Below, in pieces: positions 1-7,927 of a DNA stretch of 34,128 bases (positions within the stretch are counted from its first letter, which is position 1; each line of letters opens with the position of its first letter). The DNA lies in the NCBI RefSeq assembly GCF_016103465.1, contig NZ_JAEEAP010000049.1, positions 1 to 34,128 of the forward strand, written 5' to 3'. The notes under the pieces are model-generated. The model was given only the letters and a program-made list of their open reading frames with translations. It made no database searches and was not told where the DNA came from. This DNA comes from Streptomyces sabulosicollis (GTDB lineage Bacteria; Actinomycetota; Actinomycetes; Streptomycetales; Streptomycetaceae). Position numbers and translations under genes: made by a program.

Positions 1-1054
1 CCCGGACGCCGGTGACCTCGTCGATGACCTCGGTCAGTTCGTTCCACAGCTCGGTGCCGGTGCCCGCGTTGGCGGTGAAGCCGACCACCGCGCCCGTGGC
101 GGGATCGGCCCGCAGGAAGCAGGACGTGCCCTGGGCGTTGCCGTCGTGCCCGAACCACAGCGTGTCGCCGTGCCGGAAGAGCCCCCAGCCCAGACCCCAG
201 CCGTCGGCCAGCACACCGGGGTCGGCGCCGGGCACCGGACGGCGCATCTCCTCCGCGAGCTCACGGGGCAGCAATTTCGCGCCCCCGTCGCCGAGATGGG
301 CCCGGCCCAGCGCCACCAGATCGAGGGCGCCCGCCCTCAGCGCACCGGCCGCGGCCTCGGCGGGGGCGAGGTTCTGCCGAACCGGCCGCGTTCTGCCCGT
401 GGCCTTGTTGGCCGAGTGGCCGCGCGCCGTGGGCCGGTGCGGGGCGCCGGCCGTGCCGATGAAGGACGGCACGGTGCCCAGCGGATCGAGCAGAACGGAC
501 CGCATGGCCTCCTGCCAGCTCATCCCGGTGACCGTCTCGATCAGCCGGCCCGCCGCCACATAGCCCGCGTTGGAGTAGGAGAAGTCCGTCCCCGGGGGCA
601 TCACCAGGGTGCGGTCGGTGCAGTGGTCCAGCAGATAGCGCGCGGCGGTCACCGAGGCCACCTGGTCGGAGTCGGGCCCGGACGGAAGCCCCGCGGTGTG
701 GCTGAGCACCTGGCGCACCGTGCACGGCGGACCGGCCCGCCGCAGCTCCGGCACATGGTCGCCGAGCCGGTCGTCCAGCTCCACATCGCCGTCCGCCACC
801 AGGAGCATCACCACGGTCGCGGTGTACGCCTTGGTGATGGAGCCGATGGGCACGGCCGCGCCGGCGGTGCACGGCTCGCCGGTGTCCGCGTCCAGCACGC
901 CGGTCTCCACGGCGAGCGTCACACCGCCGCCGTGCACGGCGAGTTGGGCGCCGGGCACCTGGTGGGCGCGGGCCAGGGCGGTCAGCCGGTCCACCAGGAC
1001 GCGGCGTATCTTCGACCGCTCCTCGACGGACGGGGCCGGGGTCGGACGGAACAC
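1..1054 (-). CDS. Serine hydrolase of the class C beta-lactamase / PBP family (3' end outside window)
   Basis: The reading frame is open to the left edge, so only the first 351 residues are seen. Family signatures are present in order: SITK (catalytic Ser72 and Lys75), YSN (Tyr160-Asn162) and HDG (His303-Gly305), matching the SxxK, YxN and HxG boxes of class C beta-lactamases, D-Ala-D-Ala carboxypeptidases and related esterases. No signal peptide is apparent, which favours a cytoplasmic esterase or peptidase over a secreted beta-lactamase. I chose the GTG at 1054 because AAGGAG lies 6 nt upstream. An in-frame ATG at 1102 overlaps the stop of the preceding amine oxidase gene (ATGA) but has no ribosome site. 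It is the last visible gene of a three-gene minus-strand unit with the amine oxidase. Substrate unknown. Confidence 0.88.
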   Translation of the reverse strand, partial: MFRPTPAPSVEERSKIRRVLVDRLTALARAHQVPGAQLAVHGGGVTLAVETGVLDADTGEPCTAGAAVPIGSITKAYTATVVMLLVADGDVELDDRLGDHVPELRRAGPPCTVRQVLSHTAGLPSGPDSDQVASVTAARYLLDHCTDRTLVMPPGTDFSYSNAGYVAAGRLIETVTGMSWQEAMRSVLLDPLGTVPSFIGTAGAPHRPTARGHSANKATGRTRPVRQNLAPAEAAAGALRAGALDLVALGRAHLGDGGAKLLPRELAEEMRRPVPGADPGVLADGWGLGWGLFRHGDTLWFGHDGNAQGTSCFLRADPATGAVVGFTANAGTGTELWNELTEVIDEVTGVR

Positions 1055-1098
1055 GGTGCACTCCTTGCCGGGGGACGGGACGGGCGACGGGGGCCGGG

Positions 1099-2388
1099 TC
1101 ATGGCAGCTGGCTCGTGGCCGTGACGTCCCGGGGCACGATCGTGAAGCCCTGCCAGTGGGTGGGCATGGGGTCCTGGTCCTCGTCCCTGGGCACGTGGTG
1201 GAAGTCGACACTGACCCAGGCGACCGGGTCGGTGAGCTTCTCGCCGCCGGTGTACTTGTCGACCGAGGTGGCGCAGTCCGGGGCGGTGTTGCCGTAGGCC
1301 AGCCGCTCGCACTCCCGGTACTGCGTGAAGTACATGTCGTGGTGGGTGAACTCCTCGGTCTCGTGCGGCCCCCGGTACTGATCGCTGTGGTGGTTGTCGA
1401 TCTCCCAGGACTTGGCGTGGCCGTCGGTGTTCTCGGCGGCGGGGTTCACCACCCGCCAGAAGCGGGTGGGCGCGAGGTCCGCCGCGGTCTCACGGGAGAG
1501 CACCGTGCGCTTGGTGGTGCGCGCGGCCGTGCCGCTGCCCAGGTAGTCGTACTGCTCCACGGTGTTCTTCGACTCTCCGTCGACGTCGAAGTCCAGCCGC
1601 CAGAAGATGTTGTGCGAGTGGTTCTCGCTGAACCGGGTGGAGCCCACCCCGGTCGGCCAGCCGCTGCTCGCGTCGGAGAACTGGAACGGCGAGAGGCTTC
1701 CGGTGGCGCCCGACCGGGGGGTGATGGAGCCGTCGTCCGAGAAGCGCCACTCGGTGATGTAGTCGTACCAGCCGATCTCCGAGACCGAGAAGACGACCAG
1801 ATCGGTGCCGTGCAGAACACCCTTCTCCACCGCGCTCTTGTAGGCGAACGGCCGGGGCTGCTCCTCGACGCACAGCACGGGGGTGTCACGGAAGTTCCGC
1901 AGCCGCCCGTGGGGGCAGTCCGCGGCGCCGAGCCGGGTGAGCGTGCCCTGCTCCAGATCGCCGAAGCCGATCGCCGAGACATCGTAGAAGCGCGGCTGAC
2001 CGCTGTCGTAGGGCACATGCACCTCCGCCAGCGAGGCGCTCTTGAGCACACGGGTGGGGATGGAGCGGTTCGGGGTGTAGGTCACATCGCTCAGCACCGC
2101 ACCGGTGTTGCGGTCGATGTCCCAGCACATCTGCCACCGGGCGCCGTTCTTCAATGTCGTGTCGATGCGGTCCGCGGCGGGGCAGGACGGCGCCGCCGAC
2201 GCCCTCGCGGGCGCGGCGGACGCCGGGCCCGGCACCCACAGGGCCAGCAATCCCCCCACGGCGATCAGCACCCTGGCACGCCGGAACACACGCGCGCGTT
2301 GGAACACACGCGCACACCGAAGCACATGAGCACGCCGGAACACACGCGCGCGCCGGAACACACGCGCGCGCCGAAACAGACTGGACAC
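1099..2388 (-). CDS. Secreted copper amine oxidase, catalytic domain only
   Basis: The 429-residue product matches the C-terminal catalytic domain of copper amine oxidases, which oxidise primary amines to aldehydes using Cu and topaquinone made from a tyrosine. Visible features: VPY at 125-127; a probable base Asp136; a likely conserved disulfide Cys158/Cys173; the cofactor region with Tyr208-Asp209; copper ligands His257 and His259 (HSH); and His398 in HHVPRDED. The residue before the cofactor Tyr is Trp207 where the family consensus is Asn (NYD/E). Classical enzymes are about 640 residues; the N2/N3-like part appears to be the separate upstream gene. Residues 4-39 are six hexapeptide repeats, followed by a hydrophobic segment (LIAVGGLLALWV) and an Ala-rich cleavage region, so export is likely. 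The GTG at 2388 has GGGGAG 8 nt upstream; a GTG at 2406 would overlap the previous stop. Confidence 0.85.
   Translation of the reverse strand: MSSLFRRARVFRRARVFRRAHVLRCARVFQRARVFRRARVLIAVGGLLALWVPGPASAAPARASAAPSCPAADRIDTTLKNGARWQMCWDIDRNTGAVLSDVTYTPNRSIPTRVLKSASLAEVHVPYDSGQPRFYDVSAIGFGDLEQGTLTRLGAADCPHGRLRNFRDTPVLCVEEQPRPFAYKSAVEKGVLHGTDLVVFSVSEIGWYDYITEWRFSDDGSITPRSGATGSLSPFQFSDASSGWPTGVGSTRFSENHSHNIFWRLDFDVDGESKNTVEQYDYLGSGTAARTTKRTVLSRETAADLAPTRFWRVVNPAAENTDGHAKSWEIDNHHSDQYRGPHETEEFTHHDMYFTQYRECERLAYGNTAPDCATSVDKYTGGEKLTDPVAWVSVDFHHVPRDEDQDPMPTHWQGFTIVPRDVTATSQLP
2272..2379 (-). repeat. 18-bp tandem repeat, six copies, in the signal peptide of the amine oxidase
   Basis: Read on the minus strand, six consecutive 18-bp units encode LFRRAR, VFRRAR, VFRRAH, VLRCAR, VFQRAR and VFRRAR. 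The array sits directly before the hydrophobic core of the signal peptide and keeps the reading frame. The outer units are nearly identical and the inner ones diverged, as expected for an array growing by slippage. Confidence 0.85.
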
Positions 2389-2402
2389 GGACAGGGCTCC
2401 CC

Positions 2403-3221
2403 TCACAGACCGATGACGGCGGCGCGCCGGGCCGACAGATCGACGACGATCCGGCTGGTGTCGATCCACTTGCCACCCGGAACGCGCACGAACAGCTGCA
2501 CACACCGGTGCTCACCGCAGCGGGACACCTTCCGGGCGCCGTCCACCCCCTCGGCCCGCGAGCCGAGGAACGACATGCTCTGGAGGCGCAGTTGGGCGGG
2601 CGAAGTCAGCCGCTTCCCGGTCTGCGCGGCGTAGGACTCGCGCATTCCCGGGCCGAGCCGGCGGTCGGCGAGGACGACCTTCACCGCCTCGCGGGCCTCG
2701 GCCAGGGTGGGAGGTGGCTGGACGCCGTGCTGACGGGTGGAGCCGAGGACCTGCTTGGAGCGCAGGTCGACCACCCTGGTGATGAGGGTGTCCGAGGCGT
2801 AGTCGTAGAGCTGGACCTCGGCCCGGCTGCCGGTGGCGGGGGACGCCGACTTGGCCCGGAGCGGACGGCGGGTGTCCAGCGGCTCGGCGCCGGATCCGCC
2901 CGCGGCGTTCCGCTCCCCGCCGCCGGTGTCCTTCGCCGCCTTCTGACGGTCCTTCGCGGTCCCGGTCCGGGTGACGGCGGCGATGGCGATGCGGGACGCC
3001 TCGCGCGCTTCCTCAGGCGTCAGCCGGCCGGAGTGCGAGGCGACGGCGGCCGCGGGCTCCGGGGCGTCGGCCGCGGGCGATCCGGCCGTCCGGAGGGCGG
3101 CCCACGCGATCCCGCCGCCCGCCAGCACCGCCGTCAGACCCAGCGCCGCGGATACGCGCCATCTCCGGTGACGGCGCCCCCTGGTATCGGCCGCGCCCTT
3201 GTCCGTCGCGTTGTCTGTCAT
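2403..3221 (-). CDS. Membrane-anchored protein resembling the N2/N3 domains of copper amine oxidase
   Basis: The product has 272 residues. A basic stretch (RGRRHRRWR) precedes one hydrophobic segment at about 21-43, giving an N-in anchor with the rest outside. After a low-complexity Ala/Pro/Gly linker there is an alpha/beta domain (about 131-200) with LYDYASDTLITRVVDL followed by LAEAREAVKVVLAD. This pattern, a strand pair with a 'V-DL' turn and then a helix, is like the PepSY-like N2/N3 domains that precede the catalytic domain in classical amine oxidases. A CGEHRC pair near the C-terminus could form a disulfide. It lies 14 nt upstream of the catalytic-domain gene on the same strand, so I infer a partner or anchor for that enzyme. 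The ATG at 3221 has only a weak ribosome site; a GTG is one codon earlier. The function is inferred from resemblance and position. Confidence 0.72.
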   Translation of the reverse strand: MTDNATDKGAADTRGRRHRRWRVSAALGLTAVLAGGGIAWAALRTAGSPAADAPEPAAAVASHSGRLTPEEAREASRIAIAAVTRTGTAKDRQKAAKDTGGGERNAAGGSGAEPLDTRRPLRAKSASPATGSRAEVQLYDYASDTLITRVVDLRSKQVLGSTRQHGVQPPPTLAEAREAVKVVLADRRLGPGMRESYAAQTGKRLTSPAQLRLQSMSFLGSRAEGVDGARKVSRCGEHRCVQLFVRVPGGKWIDTSRIVVDLSARRAAVIGL

Positions 3222-3537
3222 CACCCAGCCATTTCCGTTGTCGGTCAAGTCAGCCCGATGGGGCTCGCGGTGACAGCACTCGGCCGGATACCGGATTGTC
3301 GCTGGTGCGTTCCCCGTCGTGCGGACGGGATTCAAGCCGCTGACGACGGCTCGTGCGGACTCCCTCCCGGACTCTTCGCTGTCCACTGATGGCTCACGCT
3401 TTCACCACTCCGGGCGGCGTAACAGTCGTATTTGTCATCAAGCGGCTGTGAGAAACGCATGTCTCGACGGGCGGCGGAGCGGCCGCAAAGTGATGACCGG
3501 GAAGGTTCGTGGGAAGGCTCTCTGCCATCATGCTCAC
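3222..3537. other. Divergent intergenic region, no gene seen
   Basis: This 316-nt gap separates the minus-strand amine oxidase genes from the plus-strand zinc-finger gene and should hold both promoters. It is less GC-biased near 3415-3470. A TTGACC-like hexamer occurs on the minus strand near 3247, but it is too close to the ATG at 3221 for a normal promoter. I found no convincing hairpin, repeat or small gene. Confidence 0.5.
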
Positions 3538-3951
3538 ATGAGCCATTCGATCACCATTCGATGTGACATCTGTGGCGCCACTCATTCCTCCTCAGCCGCT
3601 GACAGCGTCGGTGCGCTCCGCGAAGTCATCGTCCGAATGAGCTGGTCAAGGGCGCGATGGGATGGCCAGGTGATCGATATGTGCGGTGGGTGCGGAGTCC
3701 GGGAAAAGGCGCCGAGCGTGCCCGGACGGCGGTGCGGTTCCTGTGAGGGAGGCGAACTCTTCGATGTCCTCGGACACGACAGAGTCGGACATCGTTTGGC
3801 CAATGCATTACTCAGGGCCGGTATCGATAACCTAGAACTGCTCTCCGGTCTTTCCGCCCGCCAGCTTCGTGACCTGGACGGTATCGGCGATGTGAGCGCA
3901 CGTCATGCACTCAATCGTCTGCACTCCGCACCGAACGAAAGGCGATCGTGA
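3538..3951 (+). CDS. Small protein with Cys-pair zinc ribbons and a C-terminal helix-hairpin-helix
   Basis: The 137-residue product begins with a CDIC pair, then CGGC and CGSC pairs, consistent with one or two zinc knuckles. The C-terminal half (RVGHRLANALLRAGIDNLE through LDGIGDVSARHAL) has the LxxLxGIGxxSA pattern of helix-hairpin-helix DNA-binding motifs and resembles the RNA polymerase alpha C-terminal domain fold. A nucleic-acid-binding or transcription-related role is plausible, but I do not recognise a named family. The start is uncertain: the ATG at 3538 gives a natural N-terminus but has no good ribosome site, and an in-frame ATG lies at 3493. Its stop overlaps the GTG of the next gene (GTGA), so the two are probably co-translated. 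Base composition is lower in GC than its neighbours. Confidence 0.7.
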   Translation: MSHSITIRCDICGATHSSSAADSVGALREVIVRMSWSRARWDGQVIDMCGGCGVREKAPSVPGRRCGSCEGGELFDVLGHDRVGHRLANALLRAGIDNLELLSGLSARQLRDLDGIGDVSARHALNRLHSAPNERRS

Positions 3952-4262
3952 ACGAATATTCCACCGGAACATCCGCGCGGCCGGTACTGTACGGCAGTCG
4001 GCGGCACCGCGTGCTGTGGGTGGTGGGCGTGGTGTTTTCGGCCGGGTTGCTGGCGCCGCTGTTATTCCTCGGCGCCGCCCGAAAGGGGATCGTCTCGCGT
4101 ACCGTACCCGCCGGATACGCGGTGGTCATCTACCCGATCGCGCTCGGACGGCAGTGGCTGCCGGACCCGGGGGACTGGATATCGTGGACCCTCGCGGCCG
4201 TGGTGCTCACCGCGGCCGTCCACGCCGCGCTCCTGGACGCCGGCCGCGCGCCCGGCGGTTGA
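3948..4262 (+). CDS. Small integral membrane protein, unknown function
   Basis: The 104-residue product has two clear hydrophobic segments (VLWVVGVVFSAGLLAPLLFL and WISWTLAAVVLTAAVHAALL) with a moderately hydrophobic middle (YAVVIYPIALG), so two or three membrane spans. The N-terminus is hydrophilic. The GTG start overlaps the stop of the zinc-finger/HhH gene by 4 nt and GAAAGG lies just upstream, supporting translational coupling. I do not recognise the family. It converges on the SDR gene 16 nt further on. Confidence 0.68.
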   Translation: MNEYSTGTSARPVLYGSRRHRVLWVVGVVFSAGLLAPLLFLGAARKGIVSRTVPAGYAVVIYPIALGRQWLPDPGDWISWTLAAVVLTAAVHAALLDAGRAPGG

Positions 4263-4278
4263 CCCCCGGGTGCGGAGC

Positions 4279-5019
4279 TCAGCTCTGCGCGGTGGGGCGG
4301 ACCACGATCTCGCCGACATCGACACCGGCCGGCTGCTCGATGGCGAACGCGATGGCACGGGCGATGGCCTCCGGCGGCATCGCGATCTTGTCCATGCCGT
4401 CCTGGATCGTGCTCCGCGCGCCCGGGTCGGTGATGGAACCCGCGAGCTCCGTCCGGGTGAACCCCGGCGAGACGGTGGTCACCCGCAGCGTCTCACCCGC
4501 TTCCTGGCGCAGTCCTTCGGAGATGGCGCGCACGGCGTTCTTGGTACCGGCGTAGACCGACATCGTCGGGACGATGTGCAACCCGGCGGTGGAGAGGGTG
4601 TGCACGAAGTGCCCGGAGCCCTGCTCGCGGAAGACGGGCAGGGCCTCGGCGATGCCGTACAGCACGCCCTTGATGTTGACGTCGACCATCGCCTCCCAGT
4701 CCTCGACGCGCAGATCGTCGAGGGCGGAGATCGGGCTGATACCGGCGTTGCTGACCAGGACGTCCAGCTTTCCGTACCGTTCGCGTGCGGTCGCGACCAG
4801 ACGGGCCAGGTCCGCGCGCCGCTTCACATCCGTGACGACGGCGACGGCCGCACCGCCCGCCCCGGCGATCCGGGCCGCCAATGCCTCGATGCGGTCCGAC
4901 CGCCGCGCCGCGAGGACGACCCTGGCGCCGCGCTCGGCCAGCAGCAGCGCGGTCGCCTCGCCGATGCCGCTGCTCGCGCCCGTGATGGCGACGACCTTGC
5001 CTTCGATACCCGATGTCAT
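4279..5019 (-). CDS. Short-chain dehydrogenase/reductase (classical SDR)
   Basis: This 246-residue protein is full length for a classical SDR. It has the cofactor motif TGASSGIG (14-20 region), SNAG near 90-93, and the catalytic Ser143, Tyr156 and Lys160 (YAGTK). Arg residues after the second strand (LAARRSDR) suggest NADP(H) preference. The substrate cannot be read from sequence. The ATG at 5019 has GGAAGG 7-8 nt upstream. It is transcribed divergently from a TetR regulator, and a palindrome lies between them, the usual arrangement in which the TetR protein represses both genes. Confidence 0.9.
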   Translation of the reverse strand: MTSGIEGKVVAITGASSGIGEATALLLAERGARVVLAARRSDRIEALAARIAGAGGAAVAVVTDVKRRADLARLVATARERYGKLDVLVSNAGISPISALDDLRVEDWEAMVDVNIKGVLYGIAEALPVFREQGSGHFVHTLSTAGLHIVPTMSVYAGTKNAVRAISEGLRQEAGETLRVTTVSPGFTRTELAGSITDPGARSTIQDGMDKIAMPPEAIARAIAFAIEQPAGVDVGEIVVRPTAQS

Positions 5020-5090
5020 GGGGTTTCCTTCCGGGGAAACGCCTGCACGAGGGCAGGGGAAAGGGGGAGGCGGCGATGGCCTACAGTAAG

Positions 5091-5110
5091 AAGTGGAGGC
5101 GCCGCCACTT
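5091..5110. promoter_or_regulatory. 20-bp near-perfect palindrome, probable TetR operator
   Basis: AAGTGGAGGCGCCGCCACTT matches its reverse complement at 18 of 20 positions and lies between the divergent SDR and TetR starts. A related AAGTGGGCGCGCCTCC follows at about 5122-5137, so there may be two half-overlapping sites. Confidence 0.6.
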
Positions 5111-5170
5111 CGCCCCACACTAAGTGGGCGCGCCTCCGGTTAGCAACCCGGGATGGATGGAGAGTCGCCG

Positions 5171-5746
5171 ATGGTCAGGGATCCAGGGCGCCCGCTGCGG
5201 GCCGACGCACGGCGCAACCGGGAGAAGATCCTCTCCGCCGCGGTGCGGGTGTTCGCCGAGGAAGGGCTGGACGCCCACCTCGAGCGCATCGCCAAGGAGG
5301 CGGGGGTGGGTACCGGCACCCTCTACCGGAACTTCCCGACTCGCGAGCTGCTGATCGAGGCCGCCTACCGCAACGAGCTGGCCCGGCTCTGCGACGCCGC
5401 CCCCGAACTGCTGGCGGCCCTGCCCCCGCGCGAGGCCCTGCGGGCGTGGCTGGCTCGTTTCATGGACTACGCCAACGCCAAGCTGGGCATGGCGGACGCG
5501 CTGCGCGGGGTGGTCGCGTCGGGTGTCAATCCGTACGCGCAGAGCCACGAGATGATCCAGGACGCGCTCTCGCGGCTGATGGACGCGGCGGTCACGGCCG
5601 GTGTGATCCGGTCGGACATCAGCGCCACCGACATGTTCGCCGCTCTCACCGGTATCGCCCTCGCCTCGGGGAAGCCCGAACAGCGCGAACAGGCCGACCG
5701 TCTCCTCGACCTCACCCTGGACGGATTGAGCGCCGGATCCGGCTGA
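5171..5746 (+). CDS. TetR/AcrR-family transcriptional regulator
   Basis: The 191-residue protein has the TetR DNA-binding domain at its N-terminus: ADARRNREKILSAAVRVF, then a helix-turn-helix (LERIAKEAGVGTGTLYRNF) at about 34-54. The rest is a helical ligand-binding domain (a SBP-like TetR_C pattern with ALRAWLARFMDYA) whose ligand is unknown. I chose ATG 5171 because GGAGAG is 6 nt upstream; an ATG at 5153 would add six residues. It probably represses itself and the divergent SDR gene through the palindrome at 5091-5110. Confidence 0.9.
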   Translation: MVRDPGRPLRADARRNREKILSAAVRVFAEEGLDAHLERIAKEAGVGTGTLYRNFPTRELLIEAAYRNELARLCDAAPELLAALPPREALRAWLARFMDYANAKLGMADALRGVVASGVNPYAQSHEMIQDALSRLMDAAVTAGVIRSDISATDMFAALTGIALASGKPEQREQADRLLDLTLDGLSAGSG

Positions 5747-5771
5747 GTGCCGGATCCGGGCAGTAAAGATT

Positions 5772-5790
5772 TCTGAGTTTTCAGTTCAGA
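5772..5790. promoter_or_regulatory. Dyad elements upstream of the XRE-cupin regulator
   Basis: TCTGAGTTTTCAGTTCAGA contains an inner dyad CTGA-N4-TCAG (5773-5784) and an outer TCTGA-N9-TCAGA. The stretch is AT-rich compared with its surroundings and sits about 40 nt before the regulator start, a natural place for an autoregulatory site. Confidence 0.4.
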
Positions 5791-5830
5791 CTCTTGTGCC
5801 ACCCGCTCAGCGCTCTTAGCGTGTCCGGCC

Positions 5831-6421
5831 ATGGAGAACGAACGCCCCACGGACCCGGCCGCGGGAACCGCCGACGAGTCCGTGGGCGACCGGCTGCGCG
5901 CCCTGCGCAAGGCGCGCCGGCTGACGCTGCGGACCGTCGCCGAGGCCGCCGGGATCAGTGAGGGCTATCTCAGCCAGATAGAGCGCGGGCAGGCCAATCC
6001 CAGCATCGCCACCCTCCAGCAGGTCGCCGCCGCGCTCGGCCTGAAGGTGGCCGACCTGTTCGGCGACGACTTCACCAGCGGCCCGAGCGTGCTGCGCGCC
6101 GAGGAGGCGCCGCGGCTCGCCCTCGGGGTGCTCGGTGGCCGCAAGTTCCGGCTGACCCCGGGGCCGCAGCACCATCTCGAAGTGTTCCTGGGGGAGTTCG
6201 ACGCCCATGGCTCCACGGGAGAGACCCTCTACAGTCACGGCGACTCGGAGGAGTTCCTCTACGTCCTCGAGGGCACGGTCGGACTCCAGCTCGGCGAGCG
6301 CTCCTTCACTCTCGGCGCCGGGGACAGCATCCGCTACTCCTCCGCCGTACCCCACCGGCTGAGCGAGTCGGCGGGGGCGGCCGCCCGGGTGCTGTGGGTG
6401 ATCAGCCCACCCAGCTACTGA
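5831..6421 (+). CDS. XRE-family regulator with C-terminal cupin sensor (PuuR-like)
   Basis: The 196-residue protein joins an XRE helix-turn-helix (about 18-72, LRTVAEAAGISEGYLSQIERG then NPSIATLQQVAAALG) to a small cupin domain (about 120-190, with HGDSEEFLYVLEGTVGLQL and AGDSIRYSS). This architecture is that of PuuR and its relatives, which sense small molecules and control amine or amino-acid catabolism. It precedes an FAD amine oxidoreductase and an MHS transporter on the same strand, so these are the likely targets. A dyad lies upstream at 5772-5790. Confidence 0.9.
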   Translation: MENERPTDPAAGTADESVGDRLRALRKARRLTLRTVAEAAGISEGYLSQIERGQANPSIATLQQVAAALGLKVADLFGDDFTSGPSVLRAEEAPRLALGVLGGRKFRLTPGPQHHLEVFLGEFDAHGSTGETLYSHGDSEEFLYVLEGTVGLQLGERSFTLGAGDSIRYSSAVPHRLSESAGAAARVLWVISPPSY

Positions 6422-6450
6422 TCCGCCCCTCCGCACATCCCTCACCTCCT

Positions 6451-6480
6451 CGAGCTACTTCCAGCTACTTCGAGCTACTT
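6451..6480 (+). repeat. Three tandem decamers between regulator and oxidoreductase genes
   Basis: CGAGCTACTT, CCAGCTACTT and CGAGCTACTT follow each other without gaps, a 10-bp period close to one helical turn. They lie in the 135-nt gap between the XRE-cupin gene and the FAD oxidoreductase, so could bind a protein on one face of the DNA or be neutral slippage. Confidence 0.7.
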
Positions 6481-6556
6481 CGATCCGCGACGAAACCGGG
6501 GCCACCCCAGGCCGCCCGACCAGCGGCCGTTCCACCACGATTGGCTGAGTGCCGCA

Positions 6557-7924
6557 GTGCTGAACGGAAACGTGTCCTTCTGGTACCGCCAGACCGGCTT
6601 CCCCGAACGGCGTCCGCCGCTCGACGGCGACCTCGCCACCGATGTGTGCGTCGTGGGCGCGGGCTTCACCGGGCTGTGGACCGCGTACTACCTCAAACAG
6701 GCCGCCCCCGATCTCGACATCACCGTCGTGGAGCGGGAGTTCGCCGGATTCGGCGCCTCGGGCCGGAACGCCGGCTGGCTCAGCTGCAAGATCGCCGGAT
6801 CGGCCGGGACCTATGCGAGGAAGCGCGGGCGCGAGGCCGTGATCGCCCTCCAGCGGGAGATGATCCACACGGTGGACGAGGTGATCTCGGTGGCCCGGAC
6901 CGAGGGCATCGAGGCCGACATCGTCAAGAGCGGCTATCTCACCGTCGCCCATGGCGCGGCCCAGCTGCCCCGGCTGCGCGCCGCGTACGACCAGCTGCGG
7001 CACTGGGGCGGGCAGGACCTGGAGTGGCTGAGCGCACCCCGGGTCGCCGAGCGGCTGCGCCTGGACGGGGCGCTGGCCGGATACCACAATCCGCACTGCG
7101 CCCGGGTCCACCCGGCCAAGCTGGTGCGCGGCCTGGCCCGCGCGGTGGAGGCGCGGGGGGTGCGGATCCTGGAGTCCACCCCGGTCACCGCCATCGCCCC
7201 CGGCCGGGTCAGCACCCCGTTCGGCACCATCCGCGCGGACCGGATCGTCCGTGCCACCGAGGGCTTCACCAGCGGCATCGAGGGCGAGCGGCGCACCTGG
7301 CTGCCGATGAACTCCTCGATGATCGTCACCGAGCCGCTCCCCGACGAGCTGTGGAAGCGGCTCGGCTGGGAGGGGCAGGAACTCCTCAGCGACGCCACCC
7401 ACGCGTACACCTACGGACAGCGCACCGCCGACGGCCGGATCGCCATCGGCGGCCGCGGCGTGCCCTACAAGTTCGGCTCCCGCACCGACCGGGCGGGGCA
7501 GACCGGCGCGGACACCGTGCGCGCCCTGCGGCGGATCCTCACCGGCCTCTTCCCGGACACCGCCCAGGCCGCCATCGACCACGCCTGGTCGGGGGTGCTG
7601 GCCGTGCCCCGCGACTGGTGCGCCTCGATCGGCTACGACCCCGCCACCGGCGTCGGCTTCGCGGGGGGATACGTCGGCCATGGCGTGGCCGCCACCAACC
7701 TCGCCGGGCGCACCCTGCGCGATCTGCTGCTCGGCCACTCCACCGAGCTGACCGCGCTGCCTTGGGTCGGCCACCGCACCCGCCGCTGGGAGCCCGAACC
7801 GTTCCGGTGGATCGGGGTGCACGGCATGTACGCCGCGTACCGCGCCGCCGACCGCTCGGAGTCCTCCGGCCGCACCACCACCTCGCCCATCGCCCGTCTC
7901 GCCGACCGCATATCTGGACGCTGA
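6557..7924 (+). CDS. FAD-dependent amine oxidoreductase of the DAO family (PuuB-like)
   Basis: The 455-residue protein begins with NVSFWYRQTG, then the FAD-binding fold with GAGFTG (34-39) and SGRNAGWLS, all typical of the DAO family and especially gamma-glutamylputrescine oxidase-like proteins. A late GxGxxH-type segment (GYVGHGVAATNLAGR) closes the FAD site. Expected reaction: oxidative deamination of an amine or N-substituted amino acid with transfer of electrons to oxygen or a quinone. Neighbours fit this: an upstream PuuR-like regulator and a downstream transporter that starts 3 nt after the stop. The GTG at 6557 is the only usual in-frame start and lacks a clear ribosome site; a TTG start further upstream cannot be excluded. 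Confidence 0.85.
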   Translation: MLNGNVSFWYRQTGFPERRPPLDGDLATDVCVVGAGFTGLWTAYYLKQAAPDLDITVVEREFAGFGASGRNAGWLSCKIAGSAGTYARKRGREAVIALQREMIHTVDEVISVARTEGIEADIVKSGYLTVAHGAAQLPRLRAAYDQLRHWGGQDLEWLSAPRVAERLRLDGALAGYHNPHCARVHPAKLVRGLARAVEARGVRILESTPVTAIAPGRVSTPFGTIRADRIVRATEGFTSGIEGERRTWLPMNSSMIVTEPLPDELWKRLGWEGQELLSDATHAYTYGQRTADGRIAIGGRGVPYKFGSRTDRAGQTGADTVRALRRILTGLFPDTAQAAIDHAWSGVLAVPRDWCASIGYDPATGVGFAGGYVGHGVAATNLAGRTLRDLLLGHSTELTALPWVGHRTRRWEPEPFRWIGVHGMYAAYRAADRSESSGRTTTSPIARLADRISGR

Positions 7925-7927
7925 TCA

